This document shows, one piece after another, positions 7,667 to 17,714 of a stretch of 34,429 nucleotides of DNA. The stretch spans positions 439-34,867 of the forward strand of contig MFSB01000033.1 in assembly GCA_001784735.1 (NCBI GenBank). Reading direction: 5' to 3'. Under the pieces are notes generated by a model. The model was not told the DNA's origin. It saw nothing but the letters and a program-made list of their open reading frames with translations, and ran no database searches. Within the stretch, counting starts at the first letter, position 1. Each line of letters opens with the position of its first letter. The DNA is from Candidatus Moranbacteria bacterium RIFCSPLOWO2_12_FULL_48_12 (GTDB lineage Bacteria > Patescibacteriota > Minisyncoccia > Moranbacterales > UBA1568). The translations under genes and the position numbers were made by a program.

Positions 7667-8119
7667 TTAGTAAGAAAACCGCACTTTCTCCCCCACATCC
7701 ACGTTCTTGGCCGCGCCCGCAGAGAGTTCGATGATCTGATCAGCGACGACCGCCGAATCGAGAATGCCGGAAAAATCAGGACTGACCTCACGTGCGACAA
7801 AAACCGCCCTGTTTTGAAAGAGCCAAACAATGTCAATAGGGAAACGCATATCCTTCATCCAAAACGCATACCGTCCCGGTTTCTCGAATACGAATAGCAT
7901 CGCGCATGTTCGGCAGAGACTTTCCCTGCCCCCCAAACCCTTCTCCCGCGCTTCCTCTGTCAGTACGGTTTCTAGCGTGAAACGCTCTCCGCCCAGCTCC
8001 ATCTGTGTCGGCAAAGCATCATATTGAAGGGAGGGCCAGAACCGCCAGAGAACAATACCAAAAATCAGTGCTGCCGCACAACCTGTCGCAAGCCTGGCCG
8101 AGAGCGTCATACGTTTCAC
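7667..8119 (-). CDS. DUF192-family protein with N-terminal TM helix
   Basis: FTLETVLTEEAREKGLGGRESL...MLFVFEKPGRYAFWMKDMRFPIDIVWL...VVADQIIELSAG. Confidence 0.85.
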   Translation of the reverse strand: MKRMTLSARLATGCAAALIFGIVLWRFWPSLQYDALPTQMELGGERFTLETVLTEEAREKGLGGRESLCRTCAMLFVFEKPGRYAFWMKDMRFPIDIVWLFQNRAVFVAREVSPDFSGILDSAVVADQIIELSAGAAKNVDVGEKVRFSY

Positions 8120-8123
8120 TTTT

Positions 8124-8161
8124 ACTGGCTGATACTGACTTTTACGCTGGCTGATACTGAC
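8124..8161. repeat. Two direct copies of CTGGCTGATACTGACT upstream of the DUF192 gene
   Basis: ctggctgatactgacttttacgctggctgatactgact; copies about 22 bp apart. Confidence 0.7.
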
Positions 8162-8261
8162 TCCTTTCTTATTCCGCTAAGTCTACTATTATAGTCCGTA
8201 TTAGCCCATTTAGCGCTGTGTTGGCTGTGTCCAGTCTGCGCAAGTCCGTGTATTGGAAGAA

Positions 8262-9290
8262 TCATGTGCCTTCCTTTTTCCGCGTCTTAAAATCTACGAA
8301 GAGCAGAATAGAAAACAATATTCCTAGCACTAACAAAAACGCCAGAAATTTCCCCAGTGCCTGCGTATTCAAGGCGATCAGGGCGATGAGAGCCGTCACA
8401 CCGAAGAAAAACCAGGCGATCCGGCGCTCAGACCAGCCGAGTTCCATCAGCTTGTAGTGCAGATGGCGCTTATCAGGCTGAAAAATAGAAACTCGCTCGC
8501 GAAGACGCTGCCAAATAACAAAAAAGGCATCCGCGATAGGAAGCGACAGAACCAATAGGGCTGTGGCGATCTTTGTCCCGGCGATGACTGCCAGCGTCGC
8601 AACAAGAAATCCCAGGAACATCGAGCCCACCGTCCCGGCCAGAATGCGCGCCGGATACACATTGAAAAAAAGAAAACCAGCGATTGCACCTATCCCGATT
8701 ATGGAGAGAATCGCGATCGGCGGTTGGAAAACTTCCGGTTTCAGGCTGAGGAAAAAAATGGTGACGAGCGTGATGAGCGCTACTCCCCCGCAGAGCCCAT
8801 CGACGCCATCCAGCCAATTCATCGCATTCATCACCAAAAAAAACCATACAAAAAGGATGCCGAACCCCGGAATGACAAAATCGCTGTACGGAAAAATCCA
8901 TACGCCTCCGAAAGGATTGGTAAGCGAGGTAATCCGCATCCCGAAGATAAAAATAAGCGCCGTGAGCGCCACCTGGAAAAAAACTTGGATTTTCCATCCC
9001 AGTTCGCTCAAATCATCCCACAGGCCGAAAATGAAAATCAGCACTCCCCCGAACAGCAAGCCATAAAATTCCCGTGTCAGGACGAGGTGCGGATCAAAAA
9101 ATACGGCAAAAATGAAGGCGCTGAGCATCGCGACGCCTCCCAGGCGAGAAAGGGTCTTTTTATAGCCATGCCGCCTCTCGGAGCGCCATACCGCCCGCCG
9201 GAAAAGAGGAGTGAGGAGAAACATGAGAATGAGCCCGGCCGTCAGGGCAAACGCTGTAAGAAATGGCGCGAGATAGAGCTCAGTCCACAT
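8262..9290 (-). CDS. Polyprenyl-phosphate sugar-1-phosphate transferase, GT4 family (WecA/TagO/MraY-like)
   Basis: Multi-TM with NAMNWLDGVDGLCGGVALI and LPIADAFFVIWQRLRERVSIFQPDKRHLHYKLMELGWSERR; start revised to ATG at 9290. Confidence 0.88.
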   Translation of the reverse strand: MWTELYLAPFLTAFALTAGLILMFLLTPLFRRAVWRSERRHGYKKTLSRLGGVAMLSAFIFAVFFDPHLVLTREFYGLLFGGVLIFIFGLWDDLSELGWKIQVFFQVALTALIFIFGMRITSLTNPFGGVWIFPYSDFVIPGFGILFVWFFLVMNAMNWLDGVDGLCGGVALITLVTIFFLSLKPEVFQPPIAILSIIGIGAIAGFLFFNVYPARILAGTVGSMFLGFLVATLAVIAGTKIATALLVLSLPIADAFFVIWQRLRERVSIFQPDKRHLHYKLMELGWSERRIAWFFFGVTALIALIALNTQALGKFLAFLLVLGILFSILLFVDFKTRKKEGT

Positions 9291-9307
9291 ACTCCCCTCG
9301 ATCAAAA

Positions 9308-9715
9308 CTAATAGTTGATAAATGCGATACCCGCACTCGCGACCAGTATGCCGACACTGATAAGCCACGATCCGAAGAGCATGAGATAGCTCGCGATGCG
9401 TTCAGTTTTTCTATACAAGCGGCTGGCAAAAAAAAGATGCCCGCCAAAGAACAGTACGCCGGTCAGCGGAAGAATAAATGCCTGCCACCAGATGCCTTGG
9501 ATTTCCACGCCGAAATACACATTGTAATGAAGGATAAAAAGATTTTCAGACGGTCGGATGAAATACCCGAGTACCGAGAAACTGGCAGAGAGAAAAAGAA
9601 CATTGGCAGAGAGGAGGACCCGCACGATCGTGTTCTTGAAGAAAGGAGCACCCTTTTCCGACTCCGCGATATCGACATCCCAGCCTCTCTCGTCTCTTTT
9701 TTCATTCTGGAACAT
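9308..9715 (-). CDS. Multi-TM membrane protein of unknown function
   Basis: 135-aa ORF with about four hydrophobic segments; overlaps the 3' end of rmuC by 14 nt. Confidence 0.7.
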   Translation of the reverse strand: MFQNEKRDERGWDVDIAESEKGAPFFKNTIVRVLLSANVLFLSASFSVLGYFIRPSENLFILHYNVYFGVEIQGIWWQAFILPLTGVLFFGGHLFFASRLYRKTERIASYLMLFGSWLISVGILVASAGIAFINY

Positions 9716-10811
9716 ACGTTGTCGTCACAGGCGGATGTTCTTCTCCTTTTCCGAGAGCCGGCAGGGACTCGGCGGCGCCCTGTTCCAATCCCATGCGCGC
9801 ATGCTCCAGCTGGTCGGTAACTCTGTACAGGCGTTTCTCAGCATCATCGTATTTCTTCTGCGCGTTGCCGATGTGGTTGCCGAGGACATCGAATTCCCGC
9901 TCGAATTTTTCATGCTCGCGGGCCAATGTCTCCAATTGCCCCATAATCTCCTTGGCCCGCTTCTCGATCTGCAGGCCCTGCAGTCCGAAGAGGATCGTCC
10001 GCATATAGGCATAAAAAGAATTGGGAGAAACCGGCATAATGCGCTTCCGGGTCAGATAGTCGAGTAGCCCCTGTTCGTCATCATCCTTGATGATAATTTC
10101 ATAATAGACGTTTTCCGCCGGAATATACATCAGCGCGAAATCGAGCGTCCCCTCGTTCGGAACGATGTACTTGCCCGCGATCGCATCCACATGCTTCTTC
10201 ACATCGGTATAAAACTGCCTGCGCGCCAGGCGCTTCTCTTCATCGGTTTTCGCCGCAATAATCCTCTTGAAATTTTCCAGCGGAAATTTGGAATCGACGC
10301 TCACCATCCCCCCCTTCAGCTTGATGATAGCATCGACCGCTTCGCCGCTCTTGAAAACATACTGCAAAACGAAATTTTCCTTAGGCAGCATCTGGGAGAG
10401 GATATCCTGAAGCATAAGCTCCCCAAAACCGCCACGGATCTTCGGGGCCTTCAAGATTTCCTGAAGCGACGCCACTTCTTTCCCGACTTCCAGGATCTTG
10501 TCGCTGGATTGGCGCATCTGCTCAAGGCTTTTCTGCACATCGGCATACGAGCGAGCCGCACCATCGAGGCGTTCATCGAGGCGCTTCCCATTGTCTGCCA
10601 AGCGATTGTCCAGCGTATGCTGAAAATTCGTCAACTGCTGATTAAAGGCGCTCCCGACCGAGTGCAATTGCTCATCAAAACGACGACTCATATTCTCGAT
10701 CTCCGCCTGGGTACTGCCCGCAGATGACCGCTCTTTGCGCAAAGAAAAAGCCAGCCACAACAGAAGACCAGCTATCACAACTCCTAGAAAAATAAGTCCC
10801 CCCGTGAGCAT
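9702..10811 (-). CDS. rmuC: DNA recombination protein RmuC family
   Basis: N-terminal TM, coiled coil, and RmuC core GGFGELMLQDILSQMLPKENFVLQYVFKSGEAVDAIIKL...VDSKFPLENFKR. Confidence 0.9.
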   Translation of the reverse strand: MLTGGLIFLGVVIAGLLLWLAFSLRKERSSAGSTQAEIENMSRRFDEQLHSVGSAFNQQLTNFQHTLDNRLADNGKRLDERLDGAARSYADVQKSLEQMRQSSDKILEVGKEVASLQEILKAPKIRGGFGELMLQDILSQMLPKENFVLQYVFKSGEAVDAIIKLKGGMVSVDSKFPLENFKRIIAAKTDEEKRLARRQFYTDVKKHVDAIAGKYIVPNEGTLDFALMYIPAENVYYEIIIKDDDEQGLLDYLTRKRIMPVSPNSFYAYMRTILFGLQGLQIEKRAKEIMGQLETLAREHEKFEREFDVLGNHIGNAQKKYDDAEKRLYRVTDQLEHARMGLEQGAAESLPALGKGEEHPPVTTTYVPE

Positions 10812-10835
10812 ACTTTCGTTTTTTAGAAAAAACAA

Positions 10836-10937
10836 TTTCTAATTCCTAATTTCTAATTCCTAATTCCTAATCCCACCCAGGCGAGACTCGATGTTTCATT
10901 TCAAAATTTGGCCTAAGGATTTTTATTAGGTATTACT
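10836..10937. repeat. Heptad-bracketed intergenic element
   Basis: ctaattcctaatttctaattcctaattcctaat ... tttttattaggtattacta. Confidence 0.7.
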
Positions 10938-10940
10938 AAA

Positions 10941-11546
10941 CTACTTCTTCAGGCCGGCAATAAAGCGTTTCAGCTCGGGAACCTTGTTGGTCACCTCTTC
11001 GTACGGACCTTCGAGGAATTCGATGAAGAAGCGATCCAGCATATTCAGCCGATAGTGCAACTCCTCGCTATTCATCAGCACAAAGCGGATTTCCTTGCCG
11101 ACCTCCGCTTCCAGATGAGCCATGGCATGCCGGAGCTTCGTCCGATTGACGTTATTCACTACGAGAATCATATCCACCTTGCTCTTGGGATAATTGAGAA
11201 AGAGGCCGCTGATGAGAGTCAGTTTCACTTCGCCTATTATTTTCAATTTACGGAACACCTGCGATTGGGCATGCACATTCAATTTCGAAACGAGGCTCTT
11301 CAATTCCGTATAAAAAGGGAATTCTTCGTTGCCGACGAAATGTTTGCGCCCTTTGCGAGAGCGCTCAAGAACCATTTTCATCTTGACCAGGCGGGAAAGT
11401 TCGCGAAAGGTCTCTCCCTTGGGAATAAGCGTCTTTTCAGAAACTTCGGCCACTTTGAACCCTGCCCCCGGATTGAGGAGAAAAAAACGGATAAGACGGG
11501 CACGAGCTTTCGATCCGAACAGCGCATCAAAGAGGACAAGCGACAT
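10941..11546 (-). CDS. Winged-HTH regulator with nucleotidyltransferase-like C-terminal region
   Basis: MSLVLFDALFGSKARARLIRFFLLNPGAGFKVAEVSEKTLIPKGETFRELSRLVKMKMVLERSRKGRKHFV resembles a wHTH; start revised to ATG at 11546. Confidence 0.6.
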   Translation of the reverse strand: MSLVLFDALFGSKARARLIRFFLLNPGAGFKVAEVSEKTLIPKGETFRELSRLVKMKMVLERSRKGRKHFVGNEEFPFYTELKSLVSKLNVHAQSQVFRKLKIIGEVKLTLISGLFLNYPKSKVDMILVVNNVNRTKLRHAMAHLEAEVGKEIRFVLMNSEELHYRLNMLDRFFIEFLEGPYEEVTNKVPELKRFIAGLKK

Positions 11547-11713
11547 AGGGTTTTCATTCGTTACGACGACACACCACAGCGAACGGTCTTCTTTCCGCAG
11601 TATACGAAAAATGACAGAAAAAGTCAAAAGGACTTCTGACTATGCCATAATTTGCAAAAAGCTCCAAAAAGCTCTCTCTCAAGAGCTTTTCTGTGGTATA
11701 CTGGAGAAGTACG

Positions 11714-11839
11714 CCCGGTGACACAACTTTGAAAAACGATATAAAAAACGTAAAGATTAACTCACATAATACAGAAATATACAAAAGCAACAGCTTAGAT
11801 AGAGAAAATACCTTTTCTGTTCAAAGTTGTTCCACCGGG
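11714..11839. repeat. Inverted-repeat element immediately 5' of the 823-aa ORF
   Basis: cccggtgacacaactttgaa (11714-11733) and ttcaaagttgttccaccggg (11820-11839), 18/20 complementary, 86-bp AT-rich core. Confidence 0.8.
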
Positions 11840-11840
11840 T

Positions 11841-14312
11841 ATGTTGGAGAAAAAACGCCAGGACAAAATCAGGACGGCTGCTCCGCTCGAGAGAACCATA
11901 GTGGAAATTCTCGTCGCCAATGGACGTTCTGTCGAGCCCTTCGTCAAAGTTTTCACTTACAGCGGCGAAAACGTCACCAAAAGCCCGCTCGGCACCTTGG
12001 TAGGTGTGTTTGAAATTGCCGACCGGAGCGAAGACTCGGCATACATCGTCAATTTCCTCGCTTCCGTCGCCAAAAAAGAATACTTCAGCAACCCGCGCCG
12101 CGGCGCTATCGAAAGTTTTGAAGCCGCTCTCCACAAGATCAATCTCGCGCTGGCCGAAATCGTGAAGCACGGCAATATCGCCTGGCTGGGGAAATGCCAT
12201 GGCGCGCTCGGCATCCTGGAAAAAAACAATCTTCACTTTTCCGTTACCGGCCAAGCCCAGATTCTTCTCTTGCGAAACAACAGCCTTTCAGAAATAAGCG
12301 CCGGGCTGGCTTCCGAAGAATCCCACGTCCACCCCATCAAGACATTCGTCGAAGTTTCCAGCGGGCGCCTGCTGCCCCGAGACAAGGTCATCTTCACCTC
12401 GCCGGAACTCCTCGGTCTCCTGCCTCTCGAAGATCTCGAGAAAAACGCTCTGCGGATGGATGGGGAGCATTTCGGGCAATTCTTGCGCACCGTGCTCATC
12501 AATGAGCTTGATATGGCCGGCACCGTCGTTCTCGATTTTCAAGAAGGCAGACCCTTCCCAGCGCCGCAAAAACAGGAAGAAAGAGCGAAAGAAACCACTG
12601 GCAATGTCTTCAGTCAAGAAGCGTTCGTCCCAAAAACCAAAACTCCGGGAACCGCCTCTTTCCAACAGGAAGGCGAGCAGGAAACCGGCGCCCCGGAAGA
12701 ATATGTCGATTCCAAAACCGGCCATATCTATGTCCAGGGGAGCACATTCGGAAAAACAGAAGCCAACCAGAGTCTCGAACATATCAAGCTCTCGCTTCAG
12801 AACGTACTCCACACACTGGGCTTATTCTTTGTTTCTCAGGGAAGGCTCCTGCGCAAGGGGAAAAAATACAGCTTCATCTTTTTTGCCGAACTGACAAAAA
12901 AAAGCGGCGCCACCGCCAGAAAAACCGCGCGCTTCCTGCGTAAACAGTTGCAAAAAAGATCTTTTCGAAAATTTTCGCCATCCCCGCAAGAAACGACGAT
13001 CCAACAAACAAAGGAGAAAACTCCCATTTTCCACGAGAGACCGGGATTTCCCCCGCTTCCGACACCACAATCCGAGTCAGCCCCAGCAGAAAGAAAGACA
13101 GAAGCACCGCTCCCCACCGAAACGCTCCCGGACACGGATGTTCCGCTTTTTATGAAAGAAAAATTGAACGCTTTCTATCGAAAAAATGGCGTTCCGAGGC
13201 CATTCGTTCCGCCAGAAAAATTTCCTCCTCAAAATTTCATACATGCCACCGATACGATATTTTCTTTCATGCGGAAAATTTCCCGGCGAAGTTCTGGCTT
13301 TCTCCCTTCACTCCGGAAACGGGTGCTCCTGGTGACACAGGCTCTCCTCAGACGCATATCTTTCCTCTTAAAAAACGTGTCGCCACAAAGACGACAAATT
13401 CTTCTCATAGGAGGCATCACCGGCATCGTCCTTCTCATTGCTGGCATCTGGTTCTTGACACGCCCGTCTTCAAATAATTCCGTCCCGGTAGCGGAAGCGC
13501 CAAAACAACAACCCGCGACACCGGTATTCCCTCCCAATACCGAAAAAAATGCCCACCTCCTCGCATCACCAACGGTATTTACTACTCAAAAAAATCCCCT
13601 CGTTGCTTCCGTCGTTCTCGATAACGTTACCTACCTCATCACTGAGAAAAGTATTATCAACATAAGTGACAAGAAACAATACGCATTGCCGGGAAGCGGT
13701 TCCGCGCGCTTGGCCGCTCCGATGGATCACTTGAGCCTCATTTTCATCTACACTTCAAGCAGCGAACTTTTCGCCTGGAGCCCGATCAGCCGGACCTTCG
13801 TCAAAAATATCCTCACCCTCCCCGAAGGCGCCAGCGTTAAAGACATCGGCACTTATCTCACCTACCTCTATGTCCTCGATGGCACTACCGATCAAATCTA
13901 TCGCTTCCCGCGCGCCGAGAGCGGCTTCGGATCAGGTAGCGTCTGGATGAAAAACAGCGTAGCTATTGAAGACACTGCCAAAATGGCAGTCAACGAGACC
14001 ATTTTCCTAGCACCAAATAAAAATTCTGTCCAAGCCTTTTTCCGCGGCCGCTTCGTAAAGAATCTCGAGTCTCCCAACACCCCCCTTTCCGTAACCAGTC
14101 TCTTCACTCATCCGGGATTGACTGATATCTACGCTCTCGATGCCGAGAACAAACGCATTCTCGTCTGGAACCAAGACGGTGCCCTCCTCGCCCAGTATTT
14201 CTCCGAGAAACTCGCCGCTGCCCAAACCGTCACCGTCAACGAAAAAACCAATGAGGTTTTCCTCACTACTTCCAATTCTCTACTTTCTTTCAAGATAAAT
14301 TCGGGGCAGTAA
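11841..14312 (+). CDS. 823-aa protein: degenerate PP2C-like N-terminus, TM helix, extracytoplasmic beta-propeller-like C-terminus
   Basis: PP2C-like CHGALGILEKNNLHFSVTGQAQILLLRNNSLSEIS...RDKVIFTSPELLGLL; TM ILLIGGITGIVLLIAGIWFL; repeated strand-rich C-terminus. Confidence 0.7.
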   Translation: MLEKKRQDKIRTAAPLERTIVEILVANGRSVEPFVKVFTYSGENVTKSPLGTLVGVFEIADRSEDSAYIVNFLASVAKKEYFSNPRRGAIESFEAALHKINLALAEIVKHGNIAWLGKCHGALGILEKNNLHFSVTGQAQILLLRNNSLSEISAGLASEESHVHPIKTFVEVSSGRLLPRDKVIFTSPELLGLLPLEDLEKNALRMDGEHFGQFLRTVLINELDMAGTVVLDFQEGRPFPAPQKQEERAKETTGNVFSQEAFVPKTKTPGTASFQQEGEQETGAPEEYVDSKTGHIYVQGSTFGKTEANQSLEHIKLSLQNVLHTLGLFFVSQGRLLRKGKKYSFIFFAELTKKSGATARKTARFLRKQLQKRSFRKFSPSPQETTIQQTKEKTPIFHERPGFPPLPTPQSESAPAERKTEAPLPTETLPDTDVPLFMKEKLNAFYRKNGVPRPFVPPEKFPPQNFIHATDTIFSFMRKISRRSSGFLPSLRKRVLLVTQALLRRISFLLKNVSPQRRQILLIGGITGIVLLIAGIWFLTRPSSNNSVPVAEAPKQQPATPVFPPNTEKNAHLLASPTVFTTQKNPLVASVVLDNVTYLITEKSIINISDKKQYALPGSGSARLAAPMDHLSLIFIYTSSSELFAWSPISRTFVKNILTLPEGASVKDIGTYLTYLYVLDGTTDQIYRFPRAESGFGSGSVWMKNSVAIEDTAKMAVNETIFLAPNKNSVQAFFRGRFVKNLESPNTPLSVTSLFTHPGLTDIYALDAENKRILVWNQDGALLAQYFSEKLAAAQTVTVNEKTNEVFLTTSNSLLSFKINSGQ

Positions 14313-14340
14313 AAAGTCACATGCTCTGAAAAAGCACAAA

Positions 14341-14371
14341 ACCCACTGACACAGAATCTGTAAAAGTGGGT
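14341..14371. terminator. Hairpin between convergent genes, possible terminator
   Basis: ACCCACT..ACAG-AAT-CTGT..AGTGGGT; weak T tract. Confidence 0.4.
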
Positions 14372-14410
14372 CTTGGTGAAACATATTCTTTTGAAGACCG
14401 CAGGATTGAA

Positions 14411-15076
14411 TCAGCGGATTGCCTCAATAATGGTAATCAGATCACTCGGCTTGTTGATAAGGTAATCGGGGTTATTCCTTACTAGCCGGTTACGTGCATA
14501 ATATCCGCCCGTGATAGCGACGGTACCGATTCCGACATACCGTCCCATTTCTATTTCTTCGGGCGAGTCGCCGACTATCAGAACCTCATTTTGCCTCAGA
14601 CCGCTTTTTGCAAAGCACACTTCCAGCTTCTCTCGCTTGTTCCGACCTTTGATTGAAGAACCCAAGGCGTTGTTGGCGAGAACTTCTGAAAAGTAGTCCT
14701 GAATGCGAAGCCTTTGAAGCTGTCTATTAATCCCTGTCACCGTATGATTACTGAGAATCACCGCCTTTATTTCGCGGTGCTGAAGCCACTCCAGCATACG
14801 ACGAGCACCGATTCTGGTTCTCACTTTTGCAGCACGGGGTTCGTAATGACCATGCAAAACCTCACCAAGACGTTGCGAGTTGCCCAGCAATTCTTCACGA
14901 TTGCAACCATGTTGCATGTAGAAGTCGATGGCGGGGATAATCATCGTCTGCCGATATGTTTTGAGATCCACCATAGTTCCTCCAAACACTTGAAGCACAC
15001 GGTTGTCGGCTTCCATGCAGGCGAGAGTATCCGCGATGATCGTTCCGTTCCAATCGAAAACGACAAGTTTTATCAC
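14411..15076 (-). CDS. HAD-superfamily hydrolase
   Basis: VVFDWNGTIIADT, VILSNHTVT, K..REKLEVCFAKSGLRQNEVLIVGDSPEEIEMGRYVGIGTVAITGG. Confidence 0.88.
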   Translation of the reverse strand: MIKLVVFDWNGTIIADTLACMEADNRVLQVFGGTMVDLKTYRQTMIIPAIDFYMQHGCNREELLGNSQRLGEVLHGHYEPRAAKVRTRIGARRMLEWLQHREIKAVILSNHTVTGINRQLQRLRIQDYFSEVLANNALGSSIKGRNKREKLEVCFAKSGLRQNEVLIVGDSPEEIEMGRYVGIGTVAITGGYYARNRLVRNNPDYLINKPSDLITIIEAIR

Positions 15077-15145
15077 AAGAGTCCTCCCAATTTTTAATGA
15101 ACTTAATATCCTCGCATTTATTCAATTCCTTGTCAATGTAAATTA

Positions 15146-15176
15146 ACAAAAAGAGGCTCTAAAGAGCCTCTTTTTT
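15146..15176 (-). terminator. Bidirectional Rho-independent-like terminator after the T4SS ATPase gene
   Basis: GAGGCTC-TAAA-GAGCCTC with A/T tracts on both sides. Confidence 0.8.
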
Positions 15177-15203
15177 ATTCCAAATTCATAATTCTCTATT
15201 CCT

Positions 15204-17696
15204 CTACATCGGGCGCTCAGCCAGCTTGATGCGGCTCATGATTTCGCGGTTGACGATAGTAGCATCGCGGCCGTAGCGCAGACGGGAGAGTTCTTTCAGG
15301 GCATTGGCCACCTCCTGATCGCCGTGCGTCGGAGCGTAGGGCTTCATATTGAACGGCTTGGTCAGTTCGTTGTTCATCAGGAGCCTGACAAAACAATTGC
15401 GATTATCCACATTGATGAGGTCGCGCGCGGTAAACACCGGTAGAAATTGCTTTTCCAAAAATTCTGCGTCTTCCGAACCCACCCGAAACGACACCAGCGA
15501 TCCGACATTGCCGAACACCGCCTTGGAAATCTCTTCTTTCAGCTGGGCGATGAACTGATGGGCAATGATGAGAATCAAGCGATATTTGCGGGCTTCCGAA
15601 AGAATTTGCGCAATAGAGTTGGTTGTAACGTTCTGGAATTCATCCATATAGAGATAGAAATCCTTGCGCTCTTCTTCGGGTGTATCCACCCGTGACAGAG
15701 CAGCCATGAGGATCTTCCCTACCACCACCATCCCCAAGAGGCGTGCATTAATTTCCCCGATCTTACCCTTGGCCAGATTCACCAAAAGGATCTTGTTGGT
15801 ATCCATAATTTCGCGGAAATTGAGCGTGCTCTTCTGCTGGGCGATAATCGGCCGCATCATATCATTGGAGATGAAGGTCGTCAGCTTGGAGGTGATGTAC
15901 GGCACCATATTGGCCAGCGCCGCCTCGCCGCCGGCTTTCTCGGCTTCCTTGGTCCAAAAATCATAAGCGATCGGATTCTGACACTTGGAGAGCTTGTACT
16001 TGCGGAAGTCCTCATCCGCCAGCACCTTGGAAATTTCCATCAGGGTCGACCCGCTATCCGGGTCCTCCATAATAAGCAGCATGGCGTTGCGCATATACTG
16101 CTCGAACATCGGCCCGCCGGTGGCTTTCAAATCATACAGCTGATCGAAAATACCGATCATCTCGTTGATGACGAAGGTCTTCTGCTCCGGATGGGCCGGA
16201 TCATACTCGAGCATATTCAGTCCGATGGGACGCTCCGTGTCCGATGGGTCGAACAAAATCACATCCTCCGCCCGTTCTTTGGGAATAGCGGCCAAGATAT
16301 CCTCGATGGCATCGCCGTGCGGATCGATGAAGCAGAAGCCTTTGCCAGAAATGGCGTCTTTCTTGGCCATCTCCTGCAAATACACCGACTTGCCCACCCC
16401 CGTCTGGCCGATGACATACATATGGCGGCGGCGGTCATTGTCAGTGATGCGGATATCCGTCTTCGCACCCCGATAATCGTTGTACCCGAGGAGTATCCCC
16501 TCCTGTGGAATGTTCACCGGCGGCGGAGCCGCCCCGGCCTTGAGCCACTTGATTTTCGGCGTTTCCGTCGTAGAGATCGGAAAATGGAAAATACTCGCCA
16601 GCTCTTCGACGGTCAGCACCATTTGTGTCTCGTCGTCGAAGTTCCGAAAGATATAATCATAGACGGCCTTTTTTTCTCTGACCCGCTTCTTGACCCGGAA
16701 ATTATTCACTTCCGGATTCTCGAACTGTCCGAAGGCATTTTCCATATGCCCGAGAATCTCTTCGGCTCGCTCCTGTGTGGCTCCGGACGCGATGAGCCGG
16801 ATGTTGACAGAAAACGCACCCTTGTTCGTTTTGGCGTCGATAGATTTGACCAGTTCCTGCTCTTCCGGCGTCAAATTCACCGCTTTTTTCTCCTCACCTC
16901 CCGGAGTATCTTTTTTTGGACCACCCGTCATAACCTCGAGCAGTCCCTTGCCCACAACTGAACTGGCGCTCCGCAAAAATGATTTGTGTTTGGCATCGTG
17001 CAGGCGCTTGCCTTCCTGCATCTTCTGGGCGATCCGCTTGCCCTCTCTCCGCCACCCCGTAGTCGCGCGCGCCAAAAGCACCTGAATGGCCGCCCCTTCT
17101 TCTGCAGTGTTCAGTTTGCTCAAGGCATTGGAAATTTCATTGAGCGGATCGACATCTACTGTCCGGTAAGTCCGGAGCGGCAAGGAATGGCCATGCTTGA
17201 GCTCCAAGACCGCTACGGCCGTATGGCTCCCCGGGGAGAAAATAGTATAATCAGGCACCTTCTCGATCACCGCATGGGGGAAAAAACTGTGCACTTGTTT
17301 TTCCGCACTCTCCCGAAAACGTTTCGGAACGGAGAGATAGAAAAAGATTTCTTCGCTCGACGACGGGTTGGCGATTTCGAAAACGATAGTCGGGGTATCG
17401 AAAAACCATTTTTTAAAGAAATTCCCTTTCAGTTTGAGCACCGTCAGCGAAGAGAGGAGCTGCTCCATAGCGAAGATCTCTTCTTTCCATGCCTCCGCAT
17501 TCTTCTCTCGTTCTCCTTCCGGAGCTTCCTTGCGCGTCACCCGGATCATTTCCAGATCCATATTGACGGACTGATTCACCTGGTAGCGAAAACAGAGAAA
17601 ACTGCGGATCACCAAAAAGGTTCCGCTCAAGAGCGCCGCAGACGCGAAAATCCACGTCAGCGGGATAAGGATAGTATTCAAATCAAAGCCCTCCAT
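15204..17696 (-). CDS. Type IV secretion/conjugation coupling ATPase (VirD4/TraG/HerA-like)
   Basis: N-terminal TM; Walker A YVIGQTGVGKSVYLQEMAKKD; FIDPHGDAIEDIL; Walker B DFYLYMDEFQNVTTNSIAQILSEARKYRLILIIAHQF. Confidence 0.88.
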   Translation of the reverse strand: MEGFDLNTILIPLTWIFASAALLSGTFLVIRSFLCFRYQVNQSVNMDLEMIRVTRKEAPEGEREKNAEAWKEEIFAMEQLLSSLTVLKLKGNFFKKWFFDTPTIVFEIANPSSSEEIFFYLSVPKRFRESAEKQVHSFFPHAVIEKVPDYTIFSPGSHTAVAVLELKHGHSLPLRTYRTVDVDPLNEISNALSKLNTAEEGAAIQVLLARATTGWRREGKRIAQKMQEGKRLHDAKHKSFLRSASSVVGKGLLEVMTGGPKKDTPGGEEKKAVNLTPEEQELVKSIDAKTNKGAFSVNIRLIASGATQERAEEILGHMENAFGQFENPEVNNFRVKKRVREKKAVYDYIFRNFDDETQMVLTVEELASIFHFPISTTETPKIKWLKAGAAPPPVNIPQEGILLGYNDYRGAKTDIRITDNDRRRHMYVIGQTGVGKSVYLQEMAKKDAISGKGFCFIDPHGDAIEDILAAIPKERAEDVILFDPSDTERPIGLNMLEYDPAHPEQKTFVINEMIGIFDQLYDLKATGGPMFEQYMRNAMLLIMEDPDSGSTLMEISKVLADEDFRKYKLSKCQNPIAYDFWTKEAEKAGGEAALANMVPYITSKLTTFISNDMMRPIIAQQKSTLNFREIMDTNKILLVNLAKGKIGEINARLLGMVVVGKILMAALSRVDTPEEERKDFYLYMDEFQNVTTNSIAQILSEARKYRLILIIAHQFIAQLKEEISKAVFGNVGSLVSFRVGSEDAEFLEKQFLPVFTARDLINVDNRNCFVRLLMNNELTKPFNMKPYAPTHGDQEVANALKELSRLRYGRDATIVNREIMSRIKLAERPM

Positions 17697-17714
17697 ACTT
17701 TGCGCAACGCAAAA

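Noticed and set aside
15204-17696. Interpretation as a complete conjugation/T4SS locus
   Set aside because: Only a coupling-type ATPase is recognisable; no relaxase, VirB4/VirB6 or pilin genes are visible in the window.
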